Of a stretch of 64,000 bases of DNA, positions 21,135 through 30,491 are shown one piece after another; positions within the stretch are counted from its first letter, which is position 1, and every line of letters starts with the position of its first letter. The stretch is from contig JACKAV010000004.1 of NCBI GenBank assembly GCA_020634895.1, positions 1 to 64,000 of the forward strand, in the 5' to 3' direction. Origin of the DNA: Anaerolineales bacterium (GTDB lineage Bacteria > Chloroflexota > Anaerolineae > Anaerolineales > Villigracilaceae). The position numbers and the translations under genes are program-made. A model generated the notes under the pieces. The model was not told the DNA's origin. It made no database searches and was given only the letters and a program-made list of their open reading frames with translations.

Positions 21135-23657
21135 CTAGCTTCGCAAAACCGCGCCCACTTCACGTTCCAGCCGTTTGACGATCTTCTTGCGGATGGCGGC
21201 AGCTTCGGCGTCAGTCATCGTTTTATCCTCGGCTTGATAGGTCAACGCGTAGGCGAGGGATTTTTTACCCGCGCCGATCTTTTCATCGCGATAGAGATCG
21301 AACAAGCGGACGTCCGTCACGCTTCTTCCTCCTGTTTGCCTGATCAATGCTTCGACGGTTTCAGCCAACACTGATTCATCCACGATGAGGGCGATGTCTT
21401 CGTAAATGGGCGGAGTGTCGGGAATGGACTTGATCTCATACGTCGGCGTCATCGCGCGAAGGGTTCCCAGATCAAACTCGGCAACAAGGACTGAGGAATC
21501 ACCCAACTCGTATTGCTCCTTCACAAGCGGATGCAATTCACCAAATGCGCCAATGACCTGTCCGCTGACTTTGACTTCGGCTGCCTTGCCAGGGTGCAGG
21601 TATGAGTAGGATTCTGTCGCAGTGTAGGAAACATCTGAGAGGCGCAGACCGCCCAACATGAGTTCGATGCGTCCTTTCAGGTCGAAGAAGTCCATGGTGG
21701 GAGGTTCCTTCACATCCCACGCAGTCGCTTCACGCAGACCAGTCATCACGATCACGAGTTTGTGCGGTTCCTTCGGCAGGTCATTCTTCACAGGTTCGAA
21801 GATGGGACCGATCTCGAAGAACGAAAATGATTCGGCGTAGCGAATATTCTTTTCGAGCGAGTCGAACACGGAGGCGACGAGGCTGCGGCGCAGAACGCTT
21901 TTCTCAGGCGTAATGGGATTTGCAAGGCGGACGTATTCATCATGTTTCGCAACACGTGATTCGCGTTCGGGCGAAGTCATACGATAGGTGACAACTTCCT
22001 GCAAGCCAAGCGCAACGAGCAGGTCACGAAGATGTTCCTCCCACTCGTGAACGGGATTGCCGACCTGCGGCGGGAGCGCATCTGCCATGGTGGTGGTCGG
22101 GATGTTGTCGTAACCGTAACTGCGCGCGACCTCTTCCAGCACATCGGCGACACCGACAACACCTTCGCCAATATCCATGCGATGGTTCGGCGAGGTAACG
22201 CGGACTTTGTCACTCAGCACTTCGCTTTTGAATTCAAGGCGTGAAAGTAGTTCGGCAATTTGATCGAGTGTGAGGTCGATGCCGAGCCAGCGTTTCACAT
22301 CTGTGACTGTGACATCCACCACCGCATCTTTCGGCGGGAGCGGATACTCGTCAACGAGGTCGGGAGCGACAGCACCGCCAGCCCATTCCGCCATATATTT
22401 CAAGCCGAGGCGCACACCGCCTTCGGCAAGTGCAGGATGCACGCCGCGCGAGAAGCGGAACGACGCTTCAGACGGAAGGTTATGCTGCTGCGCCGTGCGA
22501 CGGATGTTAATGAAGTTCCATGCCGCGCCTTCAAGCAAAATGTTCTTCGTGGAATCGGTCACCTCAGATTCGGCGCCGCCCATTACGCCAGAGAGAGAGA
22601 GTGAACCTTTTTCATCACACACCAGTACGTTATTGGCGGTCAATTTACGTTCATTGCCGTCGAGCGTGGTGAGTTTTTCACCGTCTTTCGCGGTACGGGT
22701 GGTGATCTTTATTTTCTTATCGCCGGCGCGTTTCTTGAGCACATCGTAATCGAAGGCGTGCAAAGGCTCGCCATATTCGATCATGGCGTAGTTGGTCGCA
22801 TCTACTACATTGCTGATGGGACGGATGCCTGCCAGTTTGAGTCGACGTTGGATCTGATACGGGCTCGGCTTAAGTTCCACATTGCGGATCAATCCCGCCA
22901 CAAAGCGCGGATTCATCTCGGGCGTTGTGATCTCGATCTCAAGCAACTCTTTGACAGATTGTCCGCTGACAGCCACTTTGGTATCGGGCTTTTTCAACTC
23001 CCGTCCAAGCATTGCAGCCAGTTCGCGGGCAATTCCGACCACGTTCGCGTTTCGTCCCATGTTCGGCAGAATGGAAATATCCAGCACAGCGTCACCCATG
23101 TAATCGGAAAGCGGCATGCCCACGGGTGCATCATCGTCAAGGATGATGATACCGTCGCTTTCATCGGTGATGCCCAATTCCTTTTCGGAGCAGACCATCG
23201 AGTACGAATCCACGCCGCGGATCTTGGCGCGTTTGAGCGTCATCAAGACCTGCCCCTCGGCGTGACCGTCATACAGCGTTGTGCCTTCCTTGGCATATGC
23301 TACTTTGACGGGCTTTTCCAGTTTGCCTGCGCCCTTAAGATGGAAAATGTTCGGCGCACCCGTCAACACGACCTGGTCCTGTTCGCCGTCATATAAATCG
23401 AGCAGGGTTAATTTATCAGCGTTGGGATGCGGGTTGACCTGACGGATTTCCGCCACGACAAGTTTTTCCTTGTCCCAGCCGATGCCGTTGGTCTTGAATT
23501 CGTGCTTCTCGCCATCCTTGTATTCAGGCATGGACAAGCCGACGTATAAAATCTCATCCACTTCCATACCGGCAAGGGTCAGTTTACGTGCAACATCTTC
23601 GACAGACAAGCCATCGAGATCAATGAAATCTTTTAGCCATGAGAGGGGTATTTTCAT
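21135..23657 (-). CDS. pheT: phenylalanyl-tRNA synthetase beta subunit
   Basis: An 840-residue protein, normal for a long bacterial PheT. The N-terminal tRNA-binding (EMAP-like) domain contains AEIRQVNPHPNADKLTL. The B3/4 and B5 domains follow, and a C-terminal anticodon-binding FDX-ACB domain includes DVRLFDLYRDEKIGAGKKSL. With PheS it forms the alpha2beta2 enzyme that charges tRNA-Phe. It has AAGGTG before its ATG. A 115-bp gap from pheS holds a dispersed repeat. Confidence 0.97.
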   Translation of the reverse strand: MKIPLSWLKDFIDLDGLSVEDVARKLTLAGMEVDEILYVGLSMPEYKDGEKHEFKTNGIGWDKEKLVVAEIRQVNPHPNADKLTLLDLYDGEQDQVVLTGAPNIFHLKGAGKLEKPVKVAYAKEGTTLYDGHAEGQVLMTLKRAKIRGVDSYSMVCSEKELGITDESDGIIILDDDAPVGMPLSDYMGDAVLDISILPNMGRNANVVGIARELAAMLGRELKKPDTKVAVSGQSVKELLEIEITTPEMNPRFVAGLIRNVELKPSPYQIQRRLKLAGIRPISNVVDATNYAMIEYGEPLHAFDYDVLKKRAGDKKIKITTRTAKDGEKLTTLDGNERKLTANNVLVCDEKGSLSLSGVMGGAESEVTDSTKNILLEGAAWNFINIRRTAQQHNLPSEASFRFSRGVHPALAEGGVRLGLKYMAEWAGGAVAPDLVDEYPLPPKDAVVDVTVTDVKRWLGIDLTLDQIAELLSRLEFKSEVLSDKVRVTSPNHRMDIGEGVVGVADVLEEVARSYGYDNIPTTTMADALPPQVGNPVHEWEEHLRDLLVALGLQEVVTYRMTSPERESRVAKHDEYVRLANPITPEKSVLRRSLVASVFDSLEKNIRYAESFSFFEIGPIFEPVKNDLPKEPHKLVIVMTGLREATAWDVKEPPTMDFFDLKGRIELMLGGLRLSDVSYTATESYSYLHPGKAAEVKVSGQVIGAFGELHPLVKEQYELGDSSVLVAEFDLGTLRAMTPTYEIKSIPDTPPIYEDIALIVDESVLAETVEALIRQTGGRSVTDVRLFDLYRDEKIGAGKKSLAYALTYQAEDKTMTDAEAAAIRKKIVKRLEREVGAVLRS

Positions 23658-23670
23658 AAGTCACCTTTTC

Positions 23671-23772
23671 TTAAACACGAAGGGCACCAAGGTCGCAAAG
23701 GTTTAATACTTTGCAACTCTTATTGTCATTCAGATTTTCCTTCGTGTACGTTGTGTCCTTTGTGTTTAAAAA
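23671..23772. repeat. dispersed AACACGAAGG-type palindromic repeat between pheS and pheT
   Basis: TTAAACACGAAGGGCACCAAGG at the left and CCTTCGTGTACGTTGTGTCC with GTGTTTAA at the right form an imperfect long hairpin. Relatives lie at 43100-43172 and 52960-53065. Confidence 0.65.
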
Positions 23773-24831
23773 CTAGAACTGTTCAAGAAAGCGGACATCG
23801 TTACCCCAGAAGTAACGGATGTCGCCGACCTTGTTACGCAGCATAAGCTGACGTTCCGGACCCATACCCCAGGCATAGCCGGAATAGACCTTCGGGTCGT
23901 AGCCGCCGTTCATCAACACATTGGGATGCACCATGCCGCAGCCGAGAATTTCCAGCCAGCCGGCATTCTTGCAGACCTGGCATCCCTCGCCGCCGCAAAC
24001 AAAACACTCCACATCCACTTCAGCGGACGGCTCTGTGAACGGGAAGTACGAAGCACGGAAACGCAGCCGCGTGTTCTCGCCGAACATACGACGGACGAAA
24101 TCCGTCAACGTGCCTTTCAAGTCCGCGAAGGTGATATTCTTGCCGACCGCAAGCCCTTCCACCTGATTGAACTGCACTTCCGAGCGGACCGTGATCTGCT
24201 CATAGCGGAAACACATTCCAGGCAGCGCAATGCGGATCGGCGGCGGGTCCTGCGGGTTGGTCGCCGCGAAATGCCGCATGGCATGGATCTGTCCCGGCGA
24301 AGTATGTGTGCGCATGATGATGGGATTGTCGCCGCGGTTCTCCGCTTCCACGAATAAAGTGTCCTGCATATCGCGCGCGGGATGATGCGGCGGGAAGTTC
24401 AACAACTGGAAGTTGTATTCATCCGTCTCCACCTCACGCGAGGTATAAACCTGAAAACCCATCTCAGCCAAAATGTCCAGCACGCGGCGAAGCTGCTGTG
24501 TGGAGGGATGCAAACGCCCGATGTGCGTCGTCCGCCCGGGCAGGGTTACATCCAATTTTTCTTCAGCGAGGGATTTCTCCAACGCGGCTTTTTTCACCTC
24601 TGCGGCTTTTTCCTCCAACGCGGCTTCCAACGCCACCTTGACACGGTTCGCCGCCTGACCGATAACGGGGCGCTCCTCTTTCGAGAGTTTGCCCAAACCG
24701 GAAAAGACTCCCATTAATTCCGAACTGCGCCCGAGGTTCGCCACACGCCACGCCTCAACAGCCGCCGGGTCACTGACGGATGCCAGCGATGCCAATGCCG
24801 TTTTTTCGATCTCGTTCAATTTGTCCTGCAT
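23773..24831 (-). CDS. pheS: phenylalanyl-tRNA synthetase alpha subunit
   Basis: A 352-residue protein. The N-terminal coiled coil is followed by the class II catalytic core: motif 1 region HPARDMQDTLFVE, motif 2 around FRYEQITVRSEVQFNQVEGL, and motif 3 near GYAWGMGPERQLML. A CFVCGGEGCQVC insert looks like a small zinc knuckle. The ATG at 24831 with GGAGG before it is the start; the longer frame to 24936 runs into the T-box leader. Confidence 0.97.
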   Translation of the reverse strand: MQDKLNEIEKTALASLASVSDPAAVEAWRVANLGRSSELMGVFSGLGKLSKEERPVIGQAANRVKVALEAALEEKAAEVKKAALEKSLAEEKLDVTLPGRTTHIGRLHPSTQQLRRVLDILAEMGFQVYTSREVETDEYNFQLLNFPPHHPARDMQDTLFVEAENRGDNPIIMRTHTSPGQIHAMRHFAATNPQDPPPIRIALPGMCFRYEQITVRSEVQFNQVEGLAVGKNITFADLKGTLTDFVRRMFGENTRLRFRASYFPFTEPSAEVDVECFVCGGEGCQVCKNAGWLEILGCGMVHPNVLMNGGYDPKVYSGYAWGMGPERQLMLRNKVGDIRYFWGNDVRFLEQF

Positions 24832-24884
24832 ACATGCCTCCGTTTTTGTAAGTGCGACTCGCGAGTCGCCCCTACTACATATAC

Positions 24885-25155
24885 AAACAAAAACTCCCGT
24901 CCACAATGGGACGGGAGGGAGTTCCCGTGGTACCACCCAAATTCATCTCATACGAGATGCACTTTACGCCGACCAACATCGGCTTCCCTCATAACGCCGG
25001 GATTGCGGTTCAGACTACTAGCAAGTCATTCACCTGAACGGCTCGAGAGGGAACTTCAACTGGTTTGGGTCGAGTGCAATTTCACCAACTACCTTGCACA
25101 TCTCTGGCGGCTTCTGCCAGCCTACTTTCCTCTGTCACAGCCTTTTGGTTAATTT
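24885..25155 (-). promoter_or_regulatory. T-box riboswitch controlling pheST
   Basis: The pheS leader contains the conserved T-box TGGGTGGTACCACGGGAAC (complement of 24921-24939). Its TGGT bulge would pair with the ACCA end of tRNA-Phe. An intrinsic terminator follows (stem at 24894-24902 and 24909-24917, then a T run). Stem I lies upstream, with a candidate Phe specifier TTC at 25051-25053. Uncharged tRNA-Phe should favour the antiterminator and switch pheST on. Confidence 0.92.
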
Positions 25156-25161
25156 CACGTA

Positions 25162-25189
25162 ATTATCTGCGGAATCGGGCTCCTGTCAA
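25162..25189 (-). promoter_or_regulatory. promoter of the pheST T-box transcript
   Basis: TTGACA (25189-25184), 16-bp spacer, GATAAT (25167-25162). It predicts a leader of about 320 bases. Confidence 0.75.
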
Positions 25190-25234
25190 GTACGATGCGG
25201 TTAAAATCGAATAAATCGACTATTCTGGAGAACC

Positions 25235-25879
25235 ATGACAGCCTCCCCCATCTTTGAATTCGCACTGCTTAGTTTCATTTCCATGTTCACCATGGTCAAC
25301 CCCATCGGCGTGGTACCCGTCTTCACCGCCATGACCTCAAAACTCTCGCCGCACGAGTCGCACCGCGTGGCGCGCAAAGCGACGTTCACCGGCGCAATCA
25401 TCCTGCTCGCCTTTGCGCTGACCGGTCAATGGATTTTCCGCTTCTTCTCCATTTCGGTAGACAGCCTGCGCGTGGTAGGCGGCGTCATCTTTTTCTTCAT
25501 GGGGTATGAAATGCTGCAAGCGCGTCTCACCCGCACCCAATTCGACGACGAGACCAACCACGAATACATCAACGATATTTCCATTACACCGCTCGGCATT
25601 CCCATCATCTGCGGACCCGGCGCAATCACCACTGCAATCCTGCTCATGAACGAATCCGATTCAATGGTGAAGCAGGGCATCGTACTGGGCATTATTGTCG
25701 GCATCATGCTTTTCACCTATCTTCTTCTGCTTGGCGCAAAACAGGTCATGCATGTCATCGGCGAGAACGGCAACAAGGTCATGCTGCGTCTGATGGGTTT
25801 GATCGTGATGGTCATCGCGGTTGAATTCTTCTTTGCCGGGCTCACCCCGATCATACAAAGGATGTTAAAGATCCAATGA
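25235..25879 (+). CDS. MarC-family integral membrane protein
   Basis: A 214-residue protein with six predicted membrane helices and the family start FEFALLSFISMFTMVNPIGVVPVF, given here in part by FTMVNPIGVVP. ITPLGIPIICGPGAITT is also typical. The family's transport role is unsettled. CTGGAG precedes the ATG. It overlaps the next gene by ATGA, so the two are probably co-expressed. Confidence 0.9.
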   Translation: MTASPIFEFALLSFISMFTMVNPIGVVPVFTAMTSKLSPHESHRVARKATFTGAIILLAFALTGQWIFRFFSISVDSLRVVGGVIFFFMGYEMLQARLTRTQFDDETNHEYINDISITPLGIPIICGPGAITTAILLMNESDSMVKQGIVLGIIVGIMLFTYLLLLGAKQVMHVIGENGNKVMLRLMGLIVMVIAVEFFFAGLTPIIQRMLKIQ

Positions 25880-27423
25880 ACCGTAAATTAGATATCGCCA
25901 CTCTCCTGCTTTTCACCGCCCTGCTTTTTGGCGTGATCGTCCGCTTTTACCCCGGGCTGACGAACGGCTTTCCGCTCAACGACGGCGGCATGTTCTACAC
26001 CATGGCACAAGACCTGCGGGCAAATCATTTCGCGCTGCCGGAATTGACGACCTACAACCAGAGCGGGATTCCCTTCGCCTATCCGCCTTTTGGATTTTAC
26101 ATTGCCGCGCTTCTTTCCGCGCTCACGCCTGAATCAAATCTATGGGTCTTTCTCTACGTCCCGGCATTGATCAACTCTCTCTCCATTCTGGCGTTCTATC
26201 TATTCGCCAAAGAGTTGACCGGTTCACGTCCCATCGCCGCCACAGTGACCTTGTTCTTTGCGCTCACTCCTCTTTATTTCGTCTGGCAGGTGATGGGCGG
26301 CGGTATGACGCGCGCCTTCGGATTTCTGTTCATGCTGTTGATGATGTGGCAGGGACTTCAGCTATTCCGAAATTACAATCTCAAACACCTGCTGCTTTCC
26401 ATTCTATTCGGCGCGATCTCAGTGATGAGTCATCCGCAAGCGGCGCTTCAGGCTGTGGTCATCGGCGTGTTGCTTTTCCTGTTCTACGGGCGCAGCAAAC
26501 GCGGGCTTCTCTCTGCTTTCCTATTCGGTTTGGGTGTGGCTGTATTAACTTCGCCGTGGTGGCTCACCGTATTGACACATCATGGCATAACTCCATTCCT
26601 TTCTGCCGGGCAAACGAGTCCGCGGCAGTTGGATGCGTATCTTGAGCTATTCAGCCTCAACTCGTTGGATGATTTCCTCGTCCTGCCATTAATGCTGCTG
26701 GCTTTTGTCGGTCTGTTCAGTGACGGTCTTCCAAAACTGGATAAGGCGTTTCTGGTCACTTGGGGAGTGCTGGCAGTTTTGCTCGATCCACGCGGGGCGG
26801 CTGGGACAGTTGTGCTTGCATTCCTGCCGATGGCGGGCTATGGGTTGGTCAAACTCTCAGCGTGGATTCAACGGATGGGCAGCGAACAAGCCGAGGCGGT
26901 ATTGTCGAGCCGCGTCAGTTTAAGTCTGACTGGCTTATTGGTCTTCTTCCTCTTATTTGGCTCCATCATCCTCGACTTTCAATTGGTCAATTCAAGTTTA
27001 AAAGCGGAAGACCTCGATATGATCGCATGGGTCGAAGCAAATGTGCCGAACGGAAAGACGTTTCTGTTGGCAACCGGCAGGGAGTACTCGATGTCTGACC
27101 CGATGCAGGAATGGTTTCCTTCGTTGACGGGAGACCAGAGCCTGACCACGATGCAAGGTTTGGAATGGACGCTTAATGATGGATTCTTTACATGGTACGA
27201 ACAGGTGTCGTTGTTCCAAACTTGCGCGGACGTGGATTGTGTGCAAACATGGGCAGAACGTAACAATGTGAATTACGATTATCTGGTCGTGTTGACGCCG
27301 ACAGAAGGCAGCCAAAACAACACTGCTGATTCACTTTACAAGTTGAAAGCGTCTGCGAAAGACTCAAATAGTTTCGAGATGGTTTACGACTCCGGTTATG
27401 CAGCCGTTTTTGAGAAGAGATAA
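25876..27423 (+). CDS. polytopic membrane protein, GT-C glycosyltransferase-like
   Basis: A 515-residue protein with about ten membrane helices and an early acidic loop (FPLNDGGMFYTMAQDLR) of the kind found in GT-C dolichol-phosphate-mannose-type transferases. A C-terminal extracytoplasmic domain of about 110 residues begins near LKAEDLDMIAWVEANVPNG. It probably moves sugars or modifies surface polymers, but no specific family is certain. Confidence 0.65.
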   Translation: MNRKLDIATLLLFTALLFGVIVRFYPGLTNGFPLNDGGMFYTMAQDLRANHFALPELTTYNQSGIPFAYPPFGFYIAALLSALTPESNLWVFLYVPALINSLSILAFYLFAKELTGSRPIAATVTLFFALTPLYFVWQVMGGGMTRAFGFLFMLLMMWQGLQLFRNYNLKHLLLSILFGAISVMSHPQAALQAVVIGVLLFLFYGRSKRGLLSAFLFGLGVAVLTSPWWLTVLTHHGITPFLSAGQTSPRQLDAYLELFSLNSLDDFLVLPLMLLAFVGLFSDGLPKLDKAFLVTWGVLAVLLDPRGAAGTVVLAFLPMAGYGLVKLSAWIQRMGSEQAEAVLSSRVSLSLTGLLVFFLLFGSIILDFQLVNSSLKAEDLDMIAWVEANVPNGKTFLLATGREYSMSDPMQEWFPSLTGDQSLTTMQGLEWTLNDGFFTWYEQVSLFQTCADVDCVQTWAERNNVNYDYLVVLTPTEGSQNNTADSLYKLKASAKDSNSFEMVYDSGYAAVFEKR

Positions 27424-27430
27424 ATCTTAA

Positions 27431-28915
27431 CTACGGCATGGGCGGAAGTTCAGTTTCGTACAGCCAGGCGTTGAAGAAATCGCCGAGGTCTTTTCCGCTG
27501 ACTTCTTCCGCTACTTGAATAAAATCTTCAGTGGTGGCATTGCCAAATTTATAGCGGTCGTAATATGTGCGCAGGATAGTAAAGAAAGCATCGTCGCCGA
27601 CTTCGAGTCGCAAGGCGTGGAGTGTGAGTCCGCCGCGGAGGTAGACGCCGCCGTTGAAAAGGTCATTGGCAGCCGGTTTGCCGGGCGGAGGGTAAAAACT
27701 GGGCGAAGATTTCACTTCGTTATAGGTGTAATTCACCCAGTCATCCAAACCTTCTTTTCCATAAAGATGTTCCTCCCATAAGGCTTCGCCGTAGGTGGCA
27801 AAACCTTCATTGAGCCAGATATCGCCCCAATCGGCAACACTGACGCTGTCACCGAACCATTGATGCGTCAATTCATGCGCAACAACCGATTCTGAATAGG
27901 CAAGGTCATGTCCGCTAACCATGTCAATGCTGAAAATGGACATGGTCTGATTTTCCAATGCCACGCCCAAATTGAGATCGAACACCAGCGAGCCATAAAC
28001 CTCAAATGGGTATGGTCCAAATATCTGGCTGTAGTAATCGATCATCTCACCCTGACGTGCAAACGGCTTACGAATGTCATCCGGCAGGTCGGCGGGGAAA
28101 TAGTTGCGGATGGGAACGCCGCCATCCGACTCCATCGTTTCGATATCGAAGTCATTGATATTGATAGTCGTGAGATAACTCGCCATCGGGTCACGCACTT
28201 TGAAGAGATACGTGGTCGAGTCACCGTTATCGGTGGCGGTTTCCAAAATCCCATTGGCGGCAACTTCGTACGGTTTGGGAACAGTGACAATAATGGTGTA
28301 CAACGCCTTATCCAATGGATGATCGTTGACGGGATAAAAATTGGCAGAACCATCCGGTTCGCTCAATACAAAAATGCCGTCGCGATAGACGATCCAACCG
28401 GTTGGGAAAGGCAGCGCCTGAGATTCCATTTCACTTGGAATGCCTTGATATGTCACTGCAACAGTGAAGGATTCATTGTCAGCGATCGGCTCAACAGGTA
28501 TGACCGTCAGCTCCTGTCCATTCCGCTCGAAGTCAGCCGCCTCTTCATTGACCTCGATGCTGGTGACGTCGAACCCGACAAAATCCAGGTTGAAGCGACT
28601 CAACTCCTGCGTGGCAATCGCTTCGATGGTGGTGACCGCTTCGAGTTCGCTTGTTTCCACGTCATCGACGGTGATGTCGATTGTATACGTCTGCACGTCA
28701 TAGCCGCCGTTGCCGAAATCCGGATACAGCGAGTCACCCATGCCGGGCGAACCCGCCAGCGGATCTGTGGATGCAGGCACTTCGGTAGGAACTTCATCCG
28801 TCGGCTGCTCTGTGGCAGGGAAAATCTCAGGCGCGGGTGTAGGGTCTGGTGTAAGCGCCTTGCATGAAATGGAGACGGCAAGGATCAACGATAACGCGAT
28901 AAGATTTCGTTTCAT
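27431..28915 (-). CDS. M1-family metallopeptidase, lipoprotein
   Basis: A 494-residue protein with lipobox VSISC (Cys18) and a Pro/Thr/Glu linker. The N-terminal beta domain is followed by a thermolysin-like core with HELTHQWFG and, 18 residues on, NEGFATYGEALW, the zinc-binding pair of M1 peptidases. The usual GxMEN exopeptidase loop reads VALEN here. The long C-terminal helical domain of larger M1 enzymes is missing. Its likely role is breakdown of peptides at the cell surface. Confidence 0.88.
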   Translation of the reverse strand: MKRNLIALSLILAVSISCKALTPDPTPAPEIFPATEQPTDEVPTEVPASTDPLAGSPGMGDSLYPDFGNGGYDVQTYTIDITVDDVETSELEAVTTIEAIATQELSRFNLDFVGFDVTSIEVNEEAADFERNGQELTVIPVEPIADNESFTVAVTYQGIPSEMESQALPFPTGWIVYRDGIFVLSEPDGSANFYPVNDHPLDKALYTIIVTVPKPYEVAANGILETATDNGDSTTYLFKVRDPMASYLTTININDFDIETMESDGGVPIRNYFPADLPDDIRKPFARQGEMIDYYSQIFGPYPFEVYGSLVFDLNLGVALENQTMSIFSIDMVSGHDLAYSESVVAHELTHQWFGDSVSVADWGDIWLNEGFATYGEALWEEHLYGKEGLDDWVNYTYNEVKSSPSFYPPPGKPAANDLFNGGVYLRGGLTLHALRLEVGDDAFFTILRTYYDRYKFGNATTEDFIQVAEEVSGKDLGDFFNAWLYETELPPMP

Positions 28916-29586
28916 TTTTTATCCGCGGGGGAGATGATGTCCGCGCCTTCCCATTCGAGCATGAATTGGTCGAGGAATTGCAGCATGACTTCGTGCCTGT
29001 GTTCGGCGATCCGTTTTGCAGTTGTGGTGTTCATTCTGTCTTTGAGCAAAAGCAGTTTCTCGTAAAAATGATTGATGGTGGCGCTTTTGCTGTTCTTGTA
29101 TTCTTCGAAACTGGCATGTAAATTTGGCGGGGAATCCGGGTCGTAAAGCGGACGGTCCTTATAGCCGCCATACGCGAAGGCGCGTCCGATGCCGATGGCG
29201 CCGATCGCGTCGAGGCGGTCGGCATCCTGCACGATAAAGCCTTCGAGCGAGTCCATTCTATTTTCCACGCCTGCGCCTTTATAGGAGACGTGGCTGATGA
29301 TGCGGCAAACGCTGTCGGCGGTGACCGGGTCTACGGAGCACGAGTCAAGCCAGGCACGGGCGCGAAGCGGAGTCTCGTCGCCCGTCTCGTTGAACTTCCA
29401 ATCGTCAAGGTCGTGTAATAGAGCCGCAAGCTGAACGATGAATTCATCCGCTTTCTCGTGACGGCAAATGGCGAGCGCGTTCTTCCACACGCGATAGATA
29501 TGCCACCAATCATGCCCGGAAGCTTCATCCGAAAATTCGCGGCGGATATATTCCACCGTCAGTTGGATGATTTTCTCGCGGTCCAT
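28912..29586 (-). CDS. HD-domain phosphohydrolase
   Basis: A 224-residue protein with the HD pattern: HDWWHIYRVW, then ALLHDLDDWKF, then QDADRLDAIGAIGIGR. This is the YpgQ/YedJ-like branch, some members of which hydrolyse nucleotides. The start at 29586 (MDREKIIQ) is chosen; the longer frame overlaps the upstream gene entirely. ATGA overlap with the M1 peptidase gene downstream. Confidence 0.88.
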   Translation of the reverse strand: MDREKIIQLTVEYIRREFSDEASGHDWWHIYRVWKNALAICRHEKADEFIVQLAALLHDLDDWKFNETGDETPLRARAWLDSCSVDPVTADSVCRIISHVSYKGAGVENRMDSLEGFIVQDADRLDAIGAIGIGRAFAYGGYKDRPLYDPDSPPNLHASFEEYKNSKSATINHFYEKLLLLKDRMNTTTAKRIAEHRHEVMLQFLDQFMLEWEGADIISPADKK

Positions 29587-29587
29587 G

Positions 29588-30010
29588 CTACCACCCGCGC
29601 AGAGAGAGAAGCTTGATGCGCACCAGTGTGGAGTATTCCTCCGCAAATTGCTGCGGCGTTGAATCGAGCCCCTTGATGCCCGTTCGATATTTGCGCATGT
29701 AGATATTATTCTTGTTCGCCGCTTCGCCCCGCGCTTCGATCTTTGCCTTGCCGTGAAAAACGATGACGTCATCTTCGCCTTTCGCATCGGGCGTGTTGAA
29801 ATGCAATGAGACGTATGGATTGTTGACGATATGTTTAAGTTTGTATGCGCCTGGCTGGCTGTAGATGACAATGGAGTCGCCCTCCAACGTGAACCAGACG
29901 GGTCGCGGCTGGGGCGTGTTCTTTGCGTCGACAGTGGTGAGCCAGACAAAATATTCCTGTTTCAGATGGCGCAGCGCCTTGCGCCCAAGTTTGGATTTGA
30001 AATCGATCAT
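29588..30010 (-). CDS. PPOX-class flavin/F420-dependent oxidoreductase
   Basis: A 140-residue split-barrel protein of the pyridoxamine-5'-phosphate-oxidase-like group (YFVWLTTVDAKNTPQPRPVWF; DSIVIYSQPGAYKLKHI). Cofactor type (FMN or F420) cannot be told from the sequence alone. It ends 2 bp before the HD gene starts. Confidence 0.82.
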   Translation of the reverse strand: MIDFKSKLGRKALRHLKQEYFVWLTTVDAKNTPQPRPVWFTLEGDSIVIYSQPGAYKLKHIVNNPYVSLHFNTPDAKGEDDVIVFHGKAKIEARGEAANKNNIYMRKYRTGIKGLDSTPQQFAEEYSTLVRIKLLSLRGW

Positions 30011-30076
30011 TCTCTTCCTCCGGTAAGGTTTGTCATGTGATTATACCCAGCGCGGTCATTGTGATGTTAATCAAAA

Positions 30077-30106
30077 GAAGAGGCTGGGATAACACCCAGC
30101 CTCTTC
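30077..30106. terminator. hairpin terminator
   Basis: 12-bp perfect stem GAAGAGGCTGGG / CCCAGCCTCTTC with a 6-base loop, between two minus-strand transcription units. Confidence 0.75.
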
Positions 30107-30127
30107 TCAACTATTCTTTCGACACCA

Positions 30128-30487
30128 TCAACCTCTTTGAAACAACAGCAAAACCAAAACGATGATGTTCGTTATGGAGCCGACGGGAAGATACCACAAC
30201 CCCAAAACTGCCGCGAGGAAAAGTGCGCCTCGTCCCCAGGGTTGGCTGGTCATAAAACCCGACAGCGCCGCCAACGCGGACAGCCCGTACGCGACGAAGA
30301 TGATCTTCATAAACGCCGAGTTCGGGTCAACGCCTACCGAGCGGACGAGCCCAGCCCACGGTCCGAGCTGACCGGCGTAATCCCCTTCGGTTGATGTGAT
30401 GTAATTCCCAACGACGAGGGCGCGGGTCCCATCGAACAACATATATCCTGCGGTTGCAATGACGAGGAAGGCTATGATCCACTTCAT
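30128..30487 (-). CDS. small membrane protein, unknown
   Basis: A 119-residue protein with three or four hydrophobic segments. The first is N-terminal (MKWIIAFLVIATAGYMLF), and a loop carrying GDYAGQLGPWAGLVRSVGVD follows. No recognised family. It lies 5 bp after the DinB-like gene in the same direction. Confidence 0.65.
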   Translation of the reverse strand: MKWIIAFLVIATAGYMLFDGTRALVVGNYITSTEGDYAGQLGPWAGLVRSVGVDPNSAFMKIIFVAYGLSALAALSGFMTSQPWGRGALFLAAVLGLWYLPVGSITNIIVLVLLLFQRG

Positions 30488-30491
30488 GGAT

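Noticed and set aside
27908..28867. A 319-codon open frame opposite the M1 peptidase gene
   Set aside because: The peptidase has clear motifs; the opposite frame has none.
29587..29949. N-terminal extension of the HD-domain gene
   Set aside because: It runs through the PPOX-type gene in another frame and has low-complexity Arg/Ser composition.
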